Positions 33,853 through 41,466 of a stretch of 64,000 nucleotides of DNA are shown piece by piece. This DNA comes from Thalassomonas sp. RHCl1. GTDB taxonomy: Bacteria; Pseudomonadota; Gammaproteobacteria; Enterobacterales; Alteromonadaceae. The first letter of the stretch is position 1, and each line of letters begins with the position of its first letter. The stretch covers positions 186,001-250,000 of the forward strand of contig NZ_CANDNZ010000001.1 in assembly GCF_947387555.1 (NCBI RefSeq), given 5' to 3'. Made by a program: the position numbers and the translations under genes. The notes beneath the pieces are model-generated. The model was not told the DNA's origin and ran no database searches. It saw only the letters and a program-made list of their open reading frames with translations.

Positions 33853-34311
33853 TTAGGGATTCTTGCTGATTTTAACGAACTTAGCCGCATGTGACTTGTT
33901 AATGGTACTTTTTATTTCAAATACATTAGCCTCAGTCACTGTCTTAAACTCTGGAAAGAACAGAGCACAATTGAGGGTTTGGGCAGCTTTAACTACTTTG
34001 TTGATGATTTCATTTAGATTCTGATTCAGATCTAACCGAATGTGTATGCCATCAATTGTTTCATTCTCGTACCAAACCTGAATGTCATGCTCCTTTTCAT
34101 TACCCCAAATCAGTAATTCTTCGTGCCACGGCTTTGACGAAGGGAGAATTTCACCAAGTACAGCCTTAAACCTAGATTCAGGCTGCCTATCTTTCCAAGC
34201 ACACTCGGTATCGTAGTAGCCTTCCTCATCATAAAGTGATAATGAGCTATAGCTATTTTCCTCAGCCCAAGAGGCAGGAATGAATACTATTGAAAATTGC
34301 CAAGTAGCCAT
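33853..34311 (-). CDS. Cassette: immunity-like hypothetical protein
   Basis: 152 residues, cytoplasmic. Opens MATWQFSIVFIPASW; then AWKDRQPESRFKAVLGEILPSS, HEELLIWGNEKEHDIQVWYE and IDGIHIRLDLNQNL; ends SHAAKFVKISKNP. This layout recurs in many bacteria as small single-domain proteins with no assigned name; some sit in toxin-immunity islands. I do not claim a family. Confidence 0.6.
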   Translation of the reverse strand: MATWQFSIVFIPASWAEENSYSSLSLYDEEGYYDTECAWKDRQPESRFKAVLGEILPSSKPWHEELLIWGNEKEHDIQVWYENETIDGIHIRLDLNQNLNEIINKVVKAAQTLNCALFFPEFKTVTEANVFEIKSTINKSHAAKFVKISKNP

Positions 34312-34325
34312 GACTCTCCTAAAAC

Positions 34326-34380
34326 ATAACGCCTGAAGCAGCGGTGAGTTTACGAATCCGCTGGCTTTACTTGTTATGTT
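34326..34380 (-). other. attC site
   Basis: R' TAACGCC, R'' GTTATGT, 55 bp, one of the shorter sites. Confidence 0.88.
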
Positions 34381-34660
34381 TTTTTACTCTTATTTTAAAC
34401 GCCTGCCAAAAAAAACCAACAGCACAAAGCAAAAACATTATTAACATAATATTGAAAAGAATAGGTCCATCAGCCAAAGAAAATTGCTTTATAAAAAAGA
34501 AAGATTCATCTTCATATCCCATATAGGCTTTATTTATAAAATGACATGAAAGGACAAAAAATATAATTCTGAATGGCCATAACCAGTTTTTACTAACTTC
34601 TATAGCCTTAGGCGTATGAAACAAAGGCCTTTTGTCCTTTGCTTTATGATCATCTTTCAA
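34367..34660 (-). CDS. Cassette: small membrane protein
   Basis: 97 residues. Charged N-terminus MKDDHKAKDKRPLF, then two helices (WPFRIIFFVLSCHFINKAY and ILFNIMLIMFLLCAVGFFW) with a loop GYEDESFFFIKQF. Basic tail (FKIRVKKHNK) whose last residues overlap the attC. Preceded by the second copy of the cassette leader repeat. No family recognised. Confidence 0.55.
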   Translation of the reverse strand: MKDDHKAKDKRPLFHTPKAIEVSKNWLWPFRIIFFVLSCHFINKAYMGYEDESFFFIKQFSLADGPILFNIMLIMFLLCAVGFFWQAFKIRVKKHNK

Positions 34661-34681
34661 AAAATATCCTCAATTAAAAAT

Positions 34682-34709
34682 GGTGTCCACTAATTGTGGG
34701 TAACTCTGA
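34682..34709 (-). repeat. Cassette leader repeat, copy 2
   Basis: Begins GGTGTCCACTAATTG and ends GTAACTCTGA, 28 bp, identical to copy 3 (45256-45283). Lies immediately left of the attC R' box. Confidence 0.75.
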
Positions 34710-34712
34710 AAC

Positions 34713-34798
34713 ATAACGCTTTGCTAAGGGGCGGCTGCGTAGCAGGCGTCCCACGGAGGGCCGAAGGCCCGGAGTGAACTTGAGCAATTTGTTAGTTG
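34713..34798 (-). other. attC site, close match to 23188
   Basis: R' TAACGCT, R'' GTTAGTT, 86 bp, same core as the methyltransferase cassette site. Confidence 0.9.
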
Positions 34799-35100
34799 TT
34801 GATAATACTTATGATTGTACCATAACCCATAATTTGATTTACTTCACAAATATGCCAAGTAAAACCCGTTACAAATTTACTCTGATCTTGCGCAGGTATT
34901 AAGAATCTAAACCTTGCCTTACAAGTTTCACCTGGATGTAACCAATCACGGTCTTCGAAATCTATTTGCCCCATAAATGTATATTCTCGTCCGGGAATCC
35001 AATGGTTAGGACGAATCCCAGTGCCATACCCTTTGCGATCTTTCATACATTCTTTATGTAGCCCAACTTTAATAATTGCTTCTAATTCGACAGTTTCCAT
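34792..35100 (-). CDS. Cassette: EF-Tu domain III-like stand-alone protein
   Basis: 102 residues with GAGAG before the ATG. KGYGTGIRPNHWIPGREYTFMGQIDF and LHPGETCKARFRFLIPAQ, then FTWHICEVNQIMGYGTIISI, follow the layout of the C-terminal beta-barrel of EF-Tu (RPQF, PGD, G...IREG...VGAG). Comparison is from memory of the fold's conserved positions, not from a search. No GTPase domain is present. The stop overlaps the attC. Function unknown. Confidence 0.5.
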   Translation of the reverse strand: METVELEAIIKVGLHKECMKDRKGYGTGIRPNHWIPGREYTFMGQIDFEDRDWLHPGETCKARFRFLIPAQDQSKFVTGFTWHICEVNQIMGYGTIISIINN

Positions 35101-35117
35101 AAGACTCTCAAAAACAA

Positions 35118-35191
35118 CTAACGCCGCAATAACCGGCGCGAGGTAGGAGCGTCCGGCGCCGTAGGCGCGTAGTTAATTGCCTTGTTATGTG
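35118..35191 (-). other. attC site
   Basis: R' TAACGCC, R'' GTTATGT, 74 bp; strong core hairpin CCGGCGC...GCGCCG. Confidence 0.9.
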
Positions 35192-35196
35192 TTTTG

Positions 35197-35478
35197 CTAA
35201 ACATTGCGTTGCCTTATTTCTTCAAAACAACCTTCGCATATAGTCATGACTTGAGCAAAAGCCTCTGATATATCATTCCAACCACCTTGCTCGATGGCAA
35301 CAGCTTCGCATTCCGAACACCATGCATTTTTGAATGGCCAATCAGGTTCGGGAGCATCTTCAGGCTCAAAGAAGCCAACCTGTTCACCATGCTGGAGATG
35401 CTTGCAGATAAATGCAGGACTACGAAGGCCATGCCTGCTGCACTCCATTTTTGAATCTTTATTTAGAGGATTACTCAT
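35197..35478 (-). CDS. Cassette: cysteine-rich zinc-binding-like protein
   Basis: 93 residues with GAGGGCAT before the ATG. Cys pattern: MECSRHG, FICKHL, AWCSECEAVA and TICEGCFEEI, giving likely zinc knuckles. FFEPEDAPEPDWPFKNAWCSECE gives it a Pro-rich middle. Resembles uncharacterised zinc-ribbon proteins from cassette arrays. No enzymatic motif. Confidence 0.62.
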   Translation of the reverse strand: MSNPLNKDSKMECSRHGLRSPAFICKHLQHGEQVGFFEPEDAPEPDWPFKNAWCSECEAVAIEQGGWNDISEAFAQVMTICEGCFEEIRQRNV

Positions 35479-35493
35479 ATGCCCTCATGACAC

Positions 35494-35570
35494 ATAACGC
35501 TCTAAACACCGGGCGATTTGTAGTTGCGAAGCAACGGAAAATTGCTCCGAGTGATTTTGCTTGTTAAATG
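35494..35570 (-). other. attC site
   Basis: R' TAACGCT, R'' GTTAAAT, 77 bp, related to the CACCGGGC...GGAAAATTGCTCCG family at 32045, 40805 and 44023. Confidence 0.9.
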
Positions 35571-35585
35571 CATATGTTTCCACAA

Positions 35586-35810
35586 TTAAATAACCTCAAA
35601 GAGCATTTCATCGGGAGTTACAGCCAGTAGCCAGATAGTTATTCCATCCCCATCACTGCACTCTAAATCATAAGCAAGACAGGGATCACTATAAATTTCA
35701 ACGATCGTAGCAATATCACCCACTTGTGGTGCTCTCTGATTAAAGCTATCCACCTTGAAAGTAGGAAGGCTAATAATTTCTTTGATTCTGACTACATCGT
35801 ATTGATTCAT
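35586..35810 (-). CDS. Cassette: DUF4926 family protein
   Basis: 74 residues. MNQYDVVRIKEIISLP, then QVGDIATIVEIYSDPCLAYDLE and the acidic ending MLFEVI match the DUF4926 SH3-like beta-barrel (QVGTIVEV signature). Often near toxin-antitoxin or CDI loci; function unknown. Confidence 0.75.
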   Translation of the reverse strand: MNQYDVVRIKEIISLPTFKVDSFNQRAPQVGDIATIVEIYSDPCLAYDLECSDGDGITIWLLAVTPDEMLFEVI

Positions 35811-35824
35811 GATTGCTATGACAT

Positions 35825-35912
35825 TTAACGCTCCGCTAATTGGCGGAAAAACCCGGTACGCAGCGAAGCGAAGTACCGAGTTGTGGAGTCCGATTGAGCG
35901 GCTGGTTATGCG
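35825..35912 (-). other. attC site of the AHH toxin/Imm11 cassette
   Basis: R' TAACGCT, R'' GTTATGC, 88 bp; core GGTACGCAGCGAAGCGAAGT. Confidence 0.88.
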
Positions 35913-36007
35913 ACTTTACTCCCAATCCCAATCAAACTCTACCACACTGTGCCCCTAACCTTCGTTTTTCAGGACTTTGAATTATGGGATGTCTTTGATA
36001 CAGCATT

Positions 36008-36607
36008 CTATAATGCCACTTTTTCAGGTTCATAAAAGGCCAAATCATCAAAACCTTTACCAATAAGGTAGTTCTTAACTTGCTCATGAACAATGATTGC
36101 ATTAGTTGATTCTGCAAGCCGAAAAAGCAATGCTCCATTTGTTTTAGTTTCATCAATTGTTAAGCCATCAAAATCAACATCTATTAACGGTGGTCCATTA
36201 GGATGGATGGTAGCATTTGATTTTTCCATGTCTGCTGCTGCAATTAAACCTATGATATTAACTGCTTTGTAGTTCTTATAGACATTTCCATTATCAGGAT
36301 CAGCAATCTCGCATTCATGGGTATCTAGGTTATCTATGCCACACTCTTTTAAACTTTGAATCAGCGCATCAGAAAATAGTGGTATTGCTGCTTTTAAATA
36401 AGATGGCATATGAGGACCATGATCAGAAGCATGAGGGCTCTGAGGTTTTAAGGTGAATGTAACGGGGTTGGGTATCTGTATTGTCTTTGGGATAAATGCG
36501 CCTTTTCTCCATAGAGACCACTTTACCCGAGGGGTATTTGTACCTTGCCGTGTACCAATCCACCTTCCTGGTTTTGTGTTACGTGCGAGAAGATAATAGT
36601 TAGGCAT
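36008..36607 (-). CDS. Cassette: Imm11 (DUF1629)-like immunity protein
   Basis: 199 residues with AAGGA before the ATG. The C-terminal half carries the Imm11 pattern: YKAVNIIGLIAAADMEKS, LIDVDFDGLTIDETK, LFRLAESTNAIIVHEQVKNYL and GKGFDDLAFYEPE. Imm11 proteins neutralise polymorphic nuclease toxins. It starts 25 bp after the stop of the AHH nuclease gene, the usual toxin-then-immunity order. Cytoplasmic. Confidence 0.82.
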   Translation of the reverse strand: MPNYYLLARNTKPGRWIGTRQGTNTPRVKWSLWRKGAFIPKTIQIPNPVTFTLKPQSPHASDHGPHMPSYLKAAIPLFSDALIQSLKECGIDNLDTHECEIADPDNGNVYKNYKAVNIIGLIAAADMEKSNATIHPNGPPLIDVDFDGLTIDETKTNGALLFRLAESTNAIIVHEQVKNYLIGKGFDDLAFYEPEKVAL

Positions 36608-36632
36608 GAATTATTCCTTAATTTGATGAATT

Positions 36633-37457
36633 CTATTTATCTGATTGGTGCTCTTTTTCAAGCATATAACTTTGAGCAAAAGCTGATGTCCAAACATTAC
36701 TTTTCCAGGAAAAAGTTGGAAACGTAAGCATTTTTTTCATTCTTGCTGACACAGTATTTAAACGTCCAACAATTTGAAACATTTGGGTTGGCTCATCTTT
36801 ATTTTTTTTCTTTTGTTCAGGGCACCATATATTTTTGTTGTTATCTAATTTGTCTGCTATTTTATCTAGCACATCTGCAACAAATGTACTGTAATCTTCA
36901 TGTGCATCATGAAACTGGCACCCCCAAGCTTCCATTGCAGAAAATGCAAAATCTTTGGCTGTAATTGGCTCTCCAGTATATCCAGAGTCTTTACAATGCT
37001 TTGCACACTCGGCAACAAAAGCTGCTCCTTTTGTGCCCCAAGGACGTACGCCATAATTACCTGGCGACCAGACACCATTTGTTTTGGCATTGACGTTATA
37101 TCCAATATTTCCAACAGCTTTACCATCTACATGAAGCCATTCCATGATTGCACTTTCTTTTAGTGATGCATTACCTGGAATCAGATGGTGAGCGGCTACG
37201 GCTGCGTCATAAGGCTTACCAGCTAAGATAACTTTTCTAGGTTCTGGTTTTCCACCCAAAGCCCTACCAAGTTTGCCTGATCTATTTTTAAACTTATATT
37301 CGCCTAGTGAATCTTCCATTTCGGCAGCATCTTCATCAGGCTCATCTATAAGATCATTGGTCTCTGTTGTTGGGCTTTCTTTTGCATTACAGAAATAACA
37401 ATCCTTATCGTGGTTATCACTGGTAACAGCATCCGCACTTGCTTCATTTACCTCCAT
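36633..37457 (-). CDS. Cassette: AHH-type nuclease toxin
   Basis: 274 residues. After an acidic, low-complexity N-terminus (DEPDEDAAEMEDSL) comes the AHH motif in AAVAAHHLIPGNASLKES, the HNH/Endo VII-superfamily AHH nuclease signature, followed by WLHVDGKAVGNIGYNVNAKTNG and GNYGVRPWGTKG. A Cys-pair element DCYFCNAKES sits near residue 20. It lacks PAAR, Rhs or VgrG delivery domains, so it is a detached toxin module with its immunity gene; delivery would need trans-acting machinery (inference). Confidence 0.78.
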   Translation of the reverse strand: MEVNEASADAVTSDNHDKDCYFCNAKESPTTETNDLIDEPDEDAAEMEDSLGEYKFKNRSGKLGRALGGKPEPRKVILAGKPYDAAVAAHHLIPGNASLKESAIMEWLHVDGKAVGNIGYNVNAKTNGVWSPGNYGVRPWGTKGAAFVAECAKHCKDSGYTGEPITAKDFAFSAMEAWGCQFHDAHEDYSTFVADVLDKIADKLDNNKNIWCPEQKKKNKDEPTQMFQIVGRLNTVSARMKKMLTFPTFSWKSNVWTSAFAQSYMLEKEHQSDK

Positions 37458-37762
37458 ATATACCTCAATTCAAAATAAAAAAGACAGTATTCAATTATTG
37501 ATTTTGATAATACCAGAATCAGAATAGATGCAGATGCAAAGGGTTTGCAACTTTCTAATGGTCTATTTTCAGCCTGCTAAAAGTGCATCATTGAAGGAGC
37601 AATTTCTAATACACCAACCCCTGCCCCCAAATAGCCCTATACATAACCCAAAAACTGTTCCATTTTCCATCTCAAGAAACAAAAACTCGAAAACACATTA
37701 ATTTCCCCGATTATTGAGGCAATCTTAGTGAACCTACAACGTCGGAGGCTCTACAAAGGCGC
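37458..37762. other. Intra-cassette leader, no gene seen
   Basis: About 300 AT-rich bases upstream of the AHH nuclease, still within the cassette. Likely holds the toxin promoter. No ORF with a ribosome site was seen. Confidence 0.3.
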
Positions 37763-37860
37763 ATAACGCCGCGCTAAACGGCCGTAGTGGAGGGGCGAAG
37801 CTCCGGAACGGAGGTCCAAGCACAGCTTGCTGTGCTGATGTTTGAGCGCTTTGTTATGCT
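37763..37860 (-). other. attC site
   Basis: R' TAACGCC, R'' GTTATGC, 98 bp; GGGGCGAAGCTCCGG and CACAGCTTGCTGTG hairpins. Confidence 0.92.
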
Positions 37861-38489
37861 TATTTTATTAACCCTTTGCTAAGAACGTAATCTAAACCTT
37901 TGCTTTTCAGTGCGTAGCCTTCCACTTTTTTACCTTTATTTGAAACGTAGTAAAACAGAAGTTCGTTGGCTATTCCAGTTTCTAAACATGAACGTACTTT
38001 TGCGGGATGAATGCTGACTCTTTGAACAATATCTTTGAAACTAAATGCTGTCTTTGGCGCATTGGCTAAGACAACCAATACTTCGTCTAGTTCATCTAAA
38101 CTAAAGTAACTTCCTGGAACCTCCACTTCGACTTTTTTTACTTCTTGTTCTGTACTTCCAGTGAAGTATATATTTAGAATTTTATCTATGTAGGGTTTCA
38201 TACACTGCCTCATTTCTGAGGCTTGATTTGCACTATGCTTGTTTATTTCGTTTGTTAAGCCTTCAATTTTTTCACGACTGAACTCAACACTTACGCTAGC
38301 GCCGCTATTTTTTAGTTTTTTAATACTTAGAGAGCCGCCAGCTCCTGCATCTATACTAAGCTTCTCTCCGGAAAGTACGCATGCAGTTTTTAGAAAATCT
38401 ATGGCTTTGTCCACATCTGTTTGAGGAGCACTCCATGAGGCCATTGGCAAGCTTAGTAAAATGTAAAAGATAATTGAACGTCTGATCAC
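37860..38489 (-). CDS. Cassette: secreted protein with winged-helix-like C-terminus
   Basis: About 209 residues from GTG 38489, preferred because AAGGGA lies 7 bp before it and it starts a good signal peptide (IRRSIIFYILLSLPMASWSA). After that: VDKAIDFLKTACVLSGEKLSID, EFSREKIEGLTNEINKHS and MRQCMKPYIDKIL form one domain (two Cys). The C-terminal 80 residues (FKDIVQRVSIHPAKVRSCLETGIANELL) look like a small winged helix. The first domain occurs in other envelope proteins; no name is claimed. Confidence 0.62.
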   Translation of the reverse strand: MIRRSIIFYILLSLPMASWSAPQTDVDKAIDFLKTACVLSGEKLSIDAGAGGSLSIKKLKNSGASVSVEFSREKIEGLTNEINKHSANQASEMRQCMKPYIDKILNIYFTGSTEQEVKKVEVEVPGSYFSLDELDEVLVVLANAPKTAFSFKDIVQRVSIHPAKVRSCLETGIANELLFYYVSNKGKKVEGYALKSKGLDYVLSKGLIK

Positions 38490-38552
38490 AAATATTATCC
38501 CTTGTACGTGATTTAAAAAATTAGTTATGTAATGCACAGCTACTTTTAAAGC

Positions 38553-38640
38553 ATAACGCCTTACATAATAGGAAAATAATAACTGTTTAGGAGCGCAGCG
38601 ACTAGTTATTATTTTTCCTTGTTTATGAAATTGTTAGGTG
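38553..38640 (-). other. attC site, near-identical to 32938
   Basis: R' TAACGCC, R'' GTTAGGT, 88 bp, with the same long AT-rich hairpin. The 108-residue gene's stop falls within the site. Confidence 0.92.
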
Positions 38641-38935
38641 CTGATTCCTCCAGCTTGGCGCCACACTCTTTACAGTTTTTAGGGGGATCTATAAAACCGC
38701 CTTCTGGCTCTGAAGATAGGAATGGATTACTGCACTTAGGGCACTTATAAATATTTAGAGCACCTAGATTGAAAACTAAAAAGGCTAAAACTGAAAAGTA
38801 AAACCAAGCACTTTCCATTAACTCTAAAGCCTGAATAGCAAGGCCCAAAATAACCAAAGCTAAGCTGCATAATTTAATCAATAGATACTTACGCTTGACT
38901 ACTTTGAACTGTGCGATTATTTGCTGATCATTCAT
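38609..38935 (-). CDS. Cassette: membrane protein with zinc-ribbon tail
   Basis: 108 residues. Two helices (LLIKLCSLALVILGLAI and AWFYFSVLAFLVFNLGAL) are followed by a zinc ribbon: YKCPKCSNPFL and KNCKECGAKL. The last eight residues (NNFINKEK) are encoded by the attC itself, so the reading frame runs about 30 bp into the recombination site. No family recognised. Confidence 0.65.
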   Translation of the reverse strand: MNDQQIIAQFKVVKRKYLLIKLCSLALVILGLAIQALELMESAWFYFSVLAFLVFNLGALNIYKCPKCSNPFLSSEPEGGFIDPPKNCKECGAKLEESAPNNFINKEK

Positions 38936-38951
38936 AAACTTGCAATGGCAC

Positions 38952-39034
38952 CTAACGCCTCAAACACAGGCCGGAGCACGCAGTGCGTAGGTCCAGCCAG
39001 CTTTGCTGGCGATTGTGGTTTGACTTGTTATACG
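38952..39034 (-). other. attC site
   Basis: R' TAACGCC, R'' GTTATAC, 83 bp; CCAGCCAGCTTTGCTGGCG hairpin in the core. Confidence 0.92.
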
Positions 39035-39333
39035 CTTTTTGACCATTTTAGTATTTTATTACAAGCACTTACTACATCTGCTCTGTAGAACTCTCTGATT
39101 TCAGCTAACTCTTTATCCGATTTCATAAGGAATTCCGCGGAACAATTAACTCTCACATGTTTTAACGGTAAATGATCCGTATCTGATTCAATTACCCCAA
39201 ATATATGAAAATCAGTGTCCCAACACTGGCCATAAAGCTTATTTCCAAGTTTCCATAACTTGATGACGTTATCTAGATAATCGTCATCGCTTTCCAGTAA
39301 TTGATTTGCAATTTTAATTGCTTCATCAGACAT
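39028..39333 (-). CDS. Cassette: small hypothetical protein
   Basis: 101 residues, cytoplasmic. Helical start (AIKIANQLLESDDDYLDNVIKLW), then DFHIFGVIESDTDHLPLKHVRVNCS and a helical end (YRADVVSACNKILKW). It faintly recalls DUF2489-type cassette proteins, but I do not assign it. Frequently seen layout in cassette arrays. The TAA stop overlaps the attC. Confidence 0.58.
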   Translation of the reverse strand: MSDEAIKIANQLLESDDDYLDNVIKLWKLGNKLYGQCWDTDFHIFGVIESDTDHLPLKHVRVNCSAEFLMKSDKELAEIREFYRADVVSACNKILKWSKSV

Positions 39334-39359
39334 TTAATTTACTCAAAACTCTAGAACGT

Positions 39360-39411
39360 ATAACGGCTGGGCTCACGGGCACGCAGTGTCCCTTGGAGCC
39401 CTTTGTTAGCC
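39360..39411 (-). other. attC site of the RDD cassette
   Basis: R' TAACGGC (one change from TAACGCC), R'' GTTAGCC, 52 bp. Confidence 0.82.
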
Positions 39412-39867
39412 ACTAAATGTAACTGATTTAGGTTCCCGGTTCTTCTTCCTTACAACTACTGTCCCAGCAAGTTTATCATGCCAGCCTTGCTTACGTTCAT
39501 CAAAAGCAATCCAAATGAATCCAAGACCAAGCGGTATCAATGATAAATAGTACGCAAAGTAACGCCCGATCAGCTGACCCGTGCTTGCAGCATTGCCTGT
39601 TTTTGCATCAACAATTTTTGCGGAAACGGCCATTTTCCCTGGAGTAGCTTGTTTTGCTACCCAAAACAGAATCACTGCAACGGCAGGAAATATCCAAGAT
39701 AGCAAAAAATCCATTGGGCCCTGGACGAAGCTTCCACTTGTCCAATATGATTCACCATAAAATGCAGTCAAGATCGGCCATATTATAACTCCCAGCAAAA
39801 TAGTGTCGATCAAAGAAGCACCAACACGTGGCCAAAATCCTACATATTCTAATTCATCAGATTGCAT
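39406..39867 (-). CDS. Cassette: RDD family membrane protein
   Basis: 153 residues. The RDD signature begins YVGFWPRVGASLIDTILLG (Arg and Asp of the first helix), then a second helix FLLSWIFPAVAVILFWVA, followed by KQATPGKMAVSAKIVDAKTG and a third helix RYFAYYLSLIPLGLGFIWI. The C-terminus KQGWHDKLAGTVVVRK is typical. RDD proteins are small membrane proteins linked to ion or toxin tolerance; role here unknown. Confidence 0.92.
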   Translation of the reverse strand: MQSDELEYVGFWPRVGASLIDTILLGVIIWPILTAFYGESYWTSGSFVQGPMDFLLSWIFPAVAVILFWVAKQATPGKMAVSAKIVDAKTGNAASTGQLIGRYFAYYLSLIPLGLGFIWIAFDERKQGWHDKLAGTVVVRKKNREPKSVTFSG

Positions 39868-39891
39868 CTTCTTCTCCTATGTTTCTTGTGG

Positions 39892-39961
39892 CTAACGCTT
39901 TGCTCACCGGAAAATAAGGAGCGTAGCGAGTAATTTTCCGCGTGCAGCAACTTGTTATAAG
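39892..39961 (-). other. attC site
   Basis: R' TAACGCT, R'' GTTATAA, 70 bp, related to the 29693 and 41902 sites. Confidence 0.9.
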
Positions 39962-39963
39962 GT

Positions 39964-40794
39964 TTATGCGCGGAACGGTATTACTGATTTTTTAACTGTA
40001 AGTTCATATTCGATATTTCCTGAGTCGACCTGCCAGATCCTTTCAATGCTATGTACAAATTCTGACATAGATGCGTACGACATCGCTTGATTCTGCACGG
40101 GACCTACTGTAATTGATTTTATGCAATCAAGTGTAATTGGCACTTCGATGTAAGGAATTAAAACATCCCCTCTTGGACGATATTTCACATTACTTGGGTA
40201 TTCAGAATTATTCGATGGTAATACAATCCTTGACTCCTTTTCTTCAGAAAACCCACTGTGTTTAAATGTGGCAGCATCATAACTGAGAGATATTACAGCT
40301 TCTAACGCATCTACACCAAGACAACCATTATTTTTGGCCATGTCATTGCTGATGGCTGTTATTGCATCTCTGGCATGCAACCTAGCTTTTTCATTTTTTT
40401 GAGGATCGAGATATAGGCAATCGAGCAACTTGGATACTTCAGAAGTCAGGATCTCCTTATCGAATTCTATAGCATACGCTCCATAGGCTCTCCATTGGCT
40501 TAGGCAATCTGCTTCAGAACTTAGTGAAAATAAAAACAAAGGATCTTCTGAGACACCATATGTTTTTAAACCTGTAAGTGAGTCAATTATGTATTCCCTA
40601 GCCTTTTCATAATACTCAAAATTAGCAAAAACATCAGGTGATGGAGTTTTCATCCCTTCTATTAAAAAAGCTATACCGTCATGTAACTCTTGAGAGTCGT
40701 TCAAGTAACGAATGTCAGTCAACCAAAGCTTATTATTCTTAAGAATTGAATAGACAGCTTCTAAATCTGTGTAATGGTATAGCGACATATTCAT
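39964..40794 (-). CDS. Cassette: DUF2971 family protein
   Basis: 276 residues. DUF2971 is recognised by SLYHYTDLEAVYSILKNNKLWLTDIRYLND at the start, LFLFSLSSEADCLSQWRAYG in the middle and SIERIWQV near the end. The fold is related to ADP-ribosyltransferase-like DarT or RES domains in some reports, but function is unproven. Larger than most cassettes and its only gene. Confidence 0.88.
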   Translation of the reverse strand: MNMSLYHYTDLEAVYSILKNNKLWLTDIRYLNDSQELHDGIAFLIEGMKTPSPDVFANFEYYEKAREYIIDSLTGLKTYGVSEDPLFLFSLSSEADCLSQWRAYGAYAIEFDKEILTSEVSKLLDCLYLDPQKNEKARLHARDAITAISNDMAKNNGCLGVDALEAVISLSYDAATFKHSGFSEEKESRIVLPSNNSEYPSNVKYRPRGDVLIPYIEVPITLDCIKSITVGPVQNQAMSYASMSEFVHSIERIWQVDSGNIEYELTVKKSVIPFRA

Positions 40795-40804
40795 CCTTTG
40801 CCTT

Positions 40805-40874
40805 ATAACGCCCGCAACACCGGGCAGTTTGGAGCGCAGCGGAAAATTGCTCCGTTTGATTGCGCTTGTTAGCA
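40805..40874 (-). other. attC site
   Basis: R' TAACGCC, R'' GTTAGCA, 70 bp, CGCAACACCGGGCAGTTTGG core; close copy of the 32045 and 44023 sites. Confidence 0.93.
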
Positions 40875-40878
40875 GTTT

Positions 40879-41415
40879 TTACTCTGCTTTTGACAATGTT
40901 ATTTCTCGATCTAGTACTGAGAAATCCCAAGAACCAAAGTTCTCTCGGAATTTGAACCCGTCTAAATCTTCTTCCCACACTACATTAGAATTCCTTTCAG
41001 ACCAAGTAACACCATATTGCAAAGCATTACCTTCAGGTGTACAGATTAGTTTTTTTTCAGCTCCACTATTAAAAGTCTTTGAGGTTGTTATAGTACTGTT
41101 CGCCTTACAATCAACTATAAAATATGCATAAGCTCCAAGACTATAATCTTCATGTTTATATGCATAGATAACATATTTATCTTTTACATAAGTCTTGCGA
41201 AGATAGGTTTTATTAGTTTTTTCATCATATCTTATTTGAATACGATCATATTTGTCATACCACTCCCAATCAGCTGAAGTCCCATATTTCAGTTCTGCTT
41301 TTAATTTCTCTGCTCTTTCATATTGCTCATAACCTAAATACGAACCTGTTCCTACAATCATTAATAGAGCAAGCCACCCTATAAATTTTAATATTTTAAT
41401 TAATACTGACTTCAT
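40879..41415 (-). CDS. Cassette: membrane-anchored protein of unknown function
   Basis: 178 residues. N-terminal helix (IGWLALLMIVGTGSYLGY) as a signal anchor, then a probably periplasmic domain with Tyr-rich strands (IRYDEKTNKTYLRKTYV, YVIYAYKHEDYSLGAYAYF) and two Cys (IVDCKAN, KLICTPEG). No family recognised. Confidence 0.62.
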   Translation of the reverse strand: MKSVLIKILKFIGWLALLMIVGTGSYLGYEQYERAEKLKAELKYGTSADWEWYDKYDRIQIRYDEKTNKTYLRKTYVKDKYVIYAYKHEDYSLGAYAYFIVDCKANSTITTSKTFNSGAEKKLICTPEGNALQYGVTWSERNSNVVWEEDLDGFKFRENFGSWDFSVLDREITLSKAE

Positions 41416-41438
41416 GAACTCTGAGTACTCTGAAACTG

Positions 41439-41466
41439 CTAACAGCTTATTAAATGGCGATTAATC
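41439..41466 (-). other. Degenerate short attC-like boundary
   Basis: TAACAGC and GATTAAT sit about 20 bp apart between two cassette genes. Only half-like boxes remain. Confidence 0.35.

Noticed and set aside
35932-36156. Minus-strand 74-residue frame
   Set aside because: Shadow of the Imm11-like gene's 3' end.
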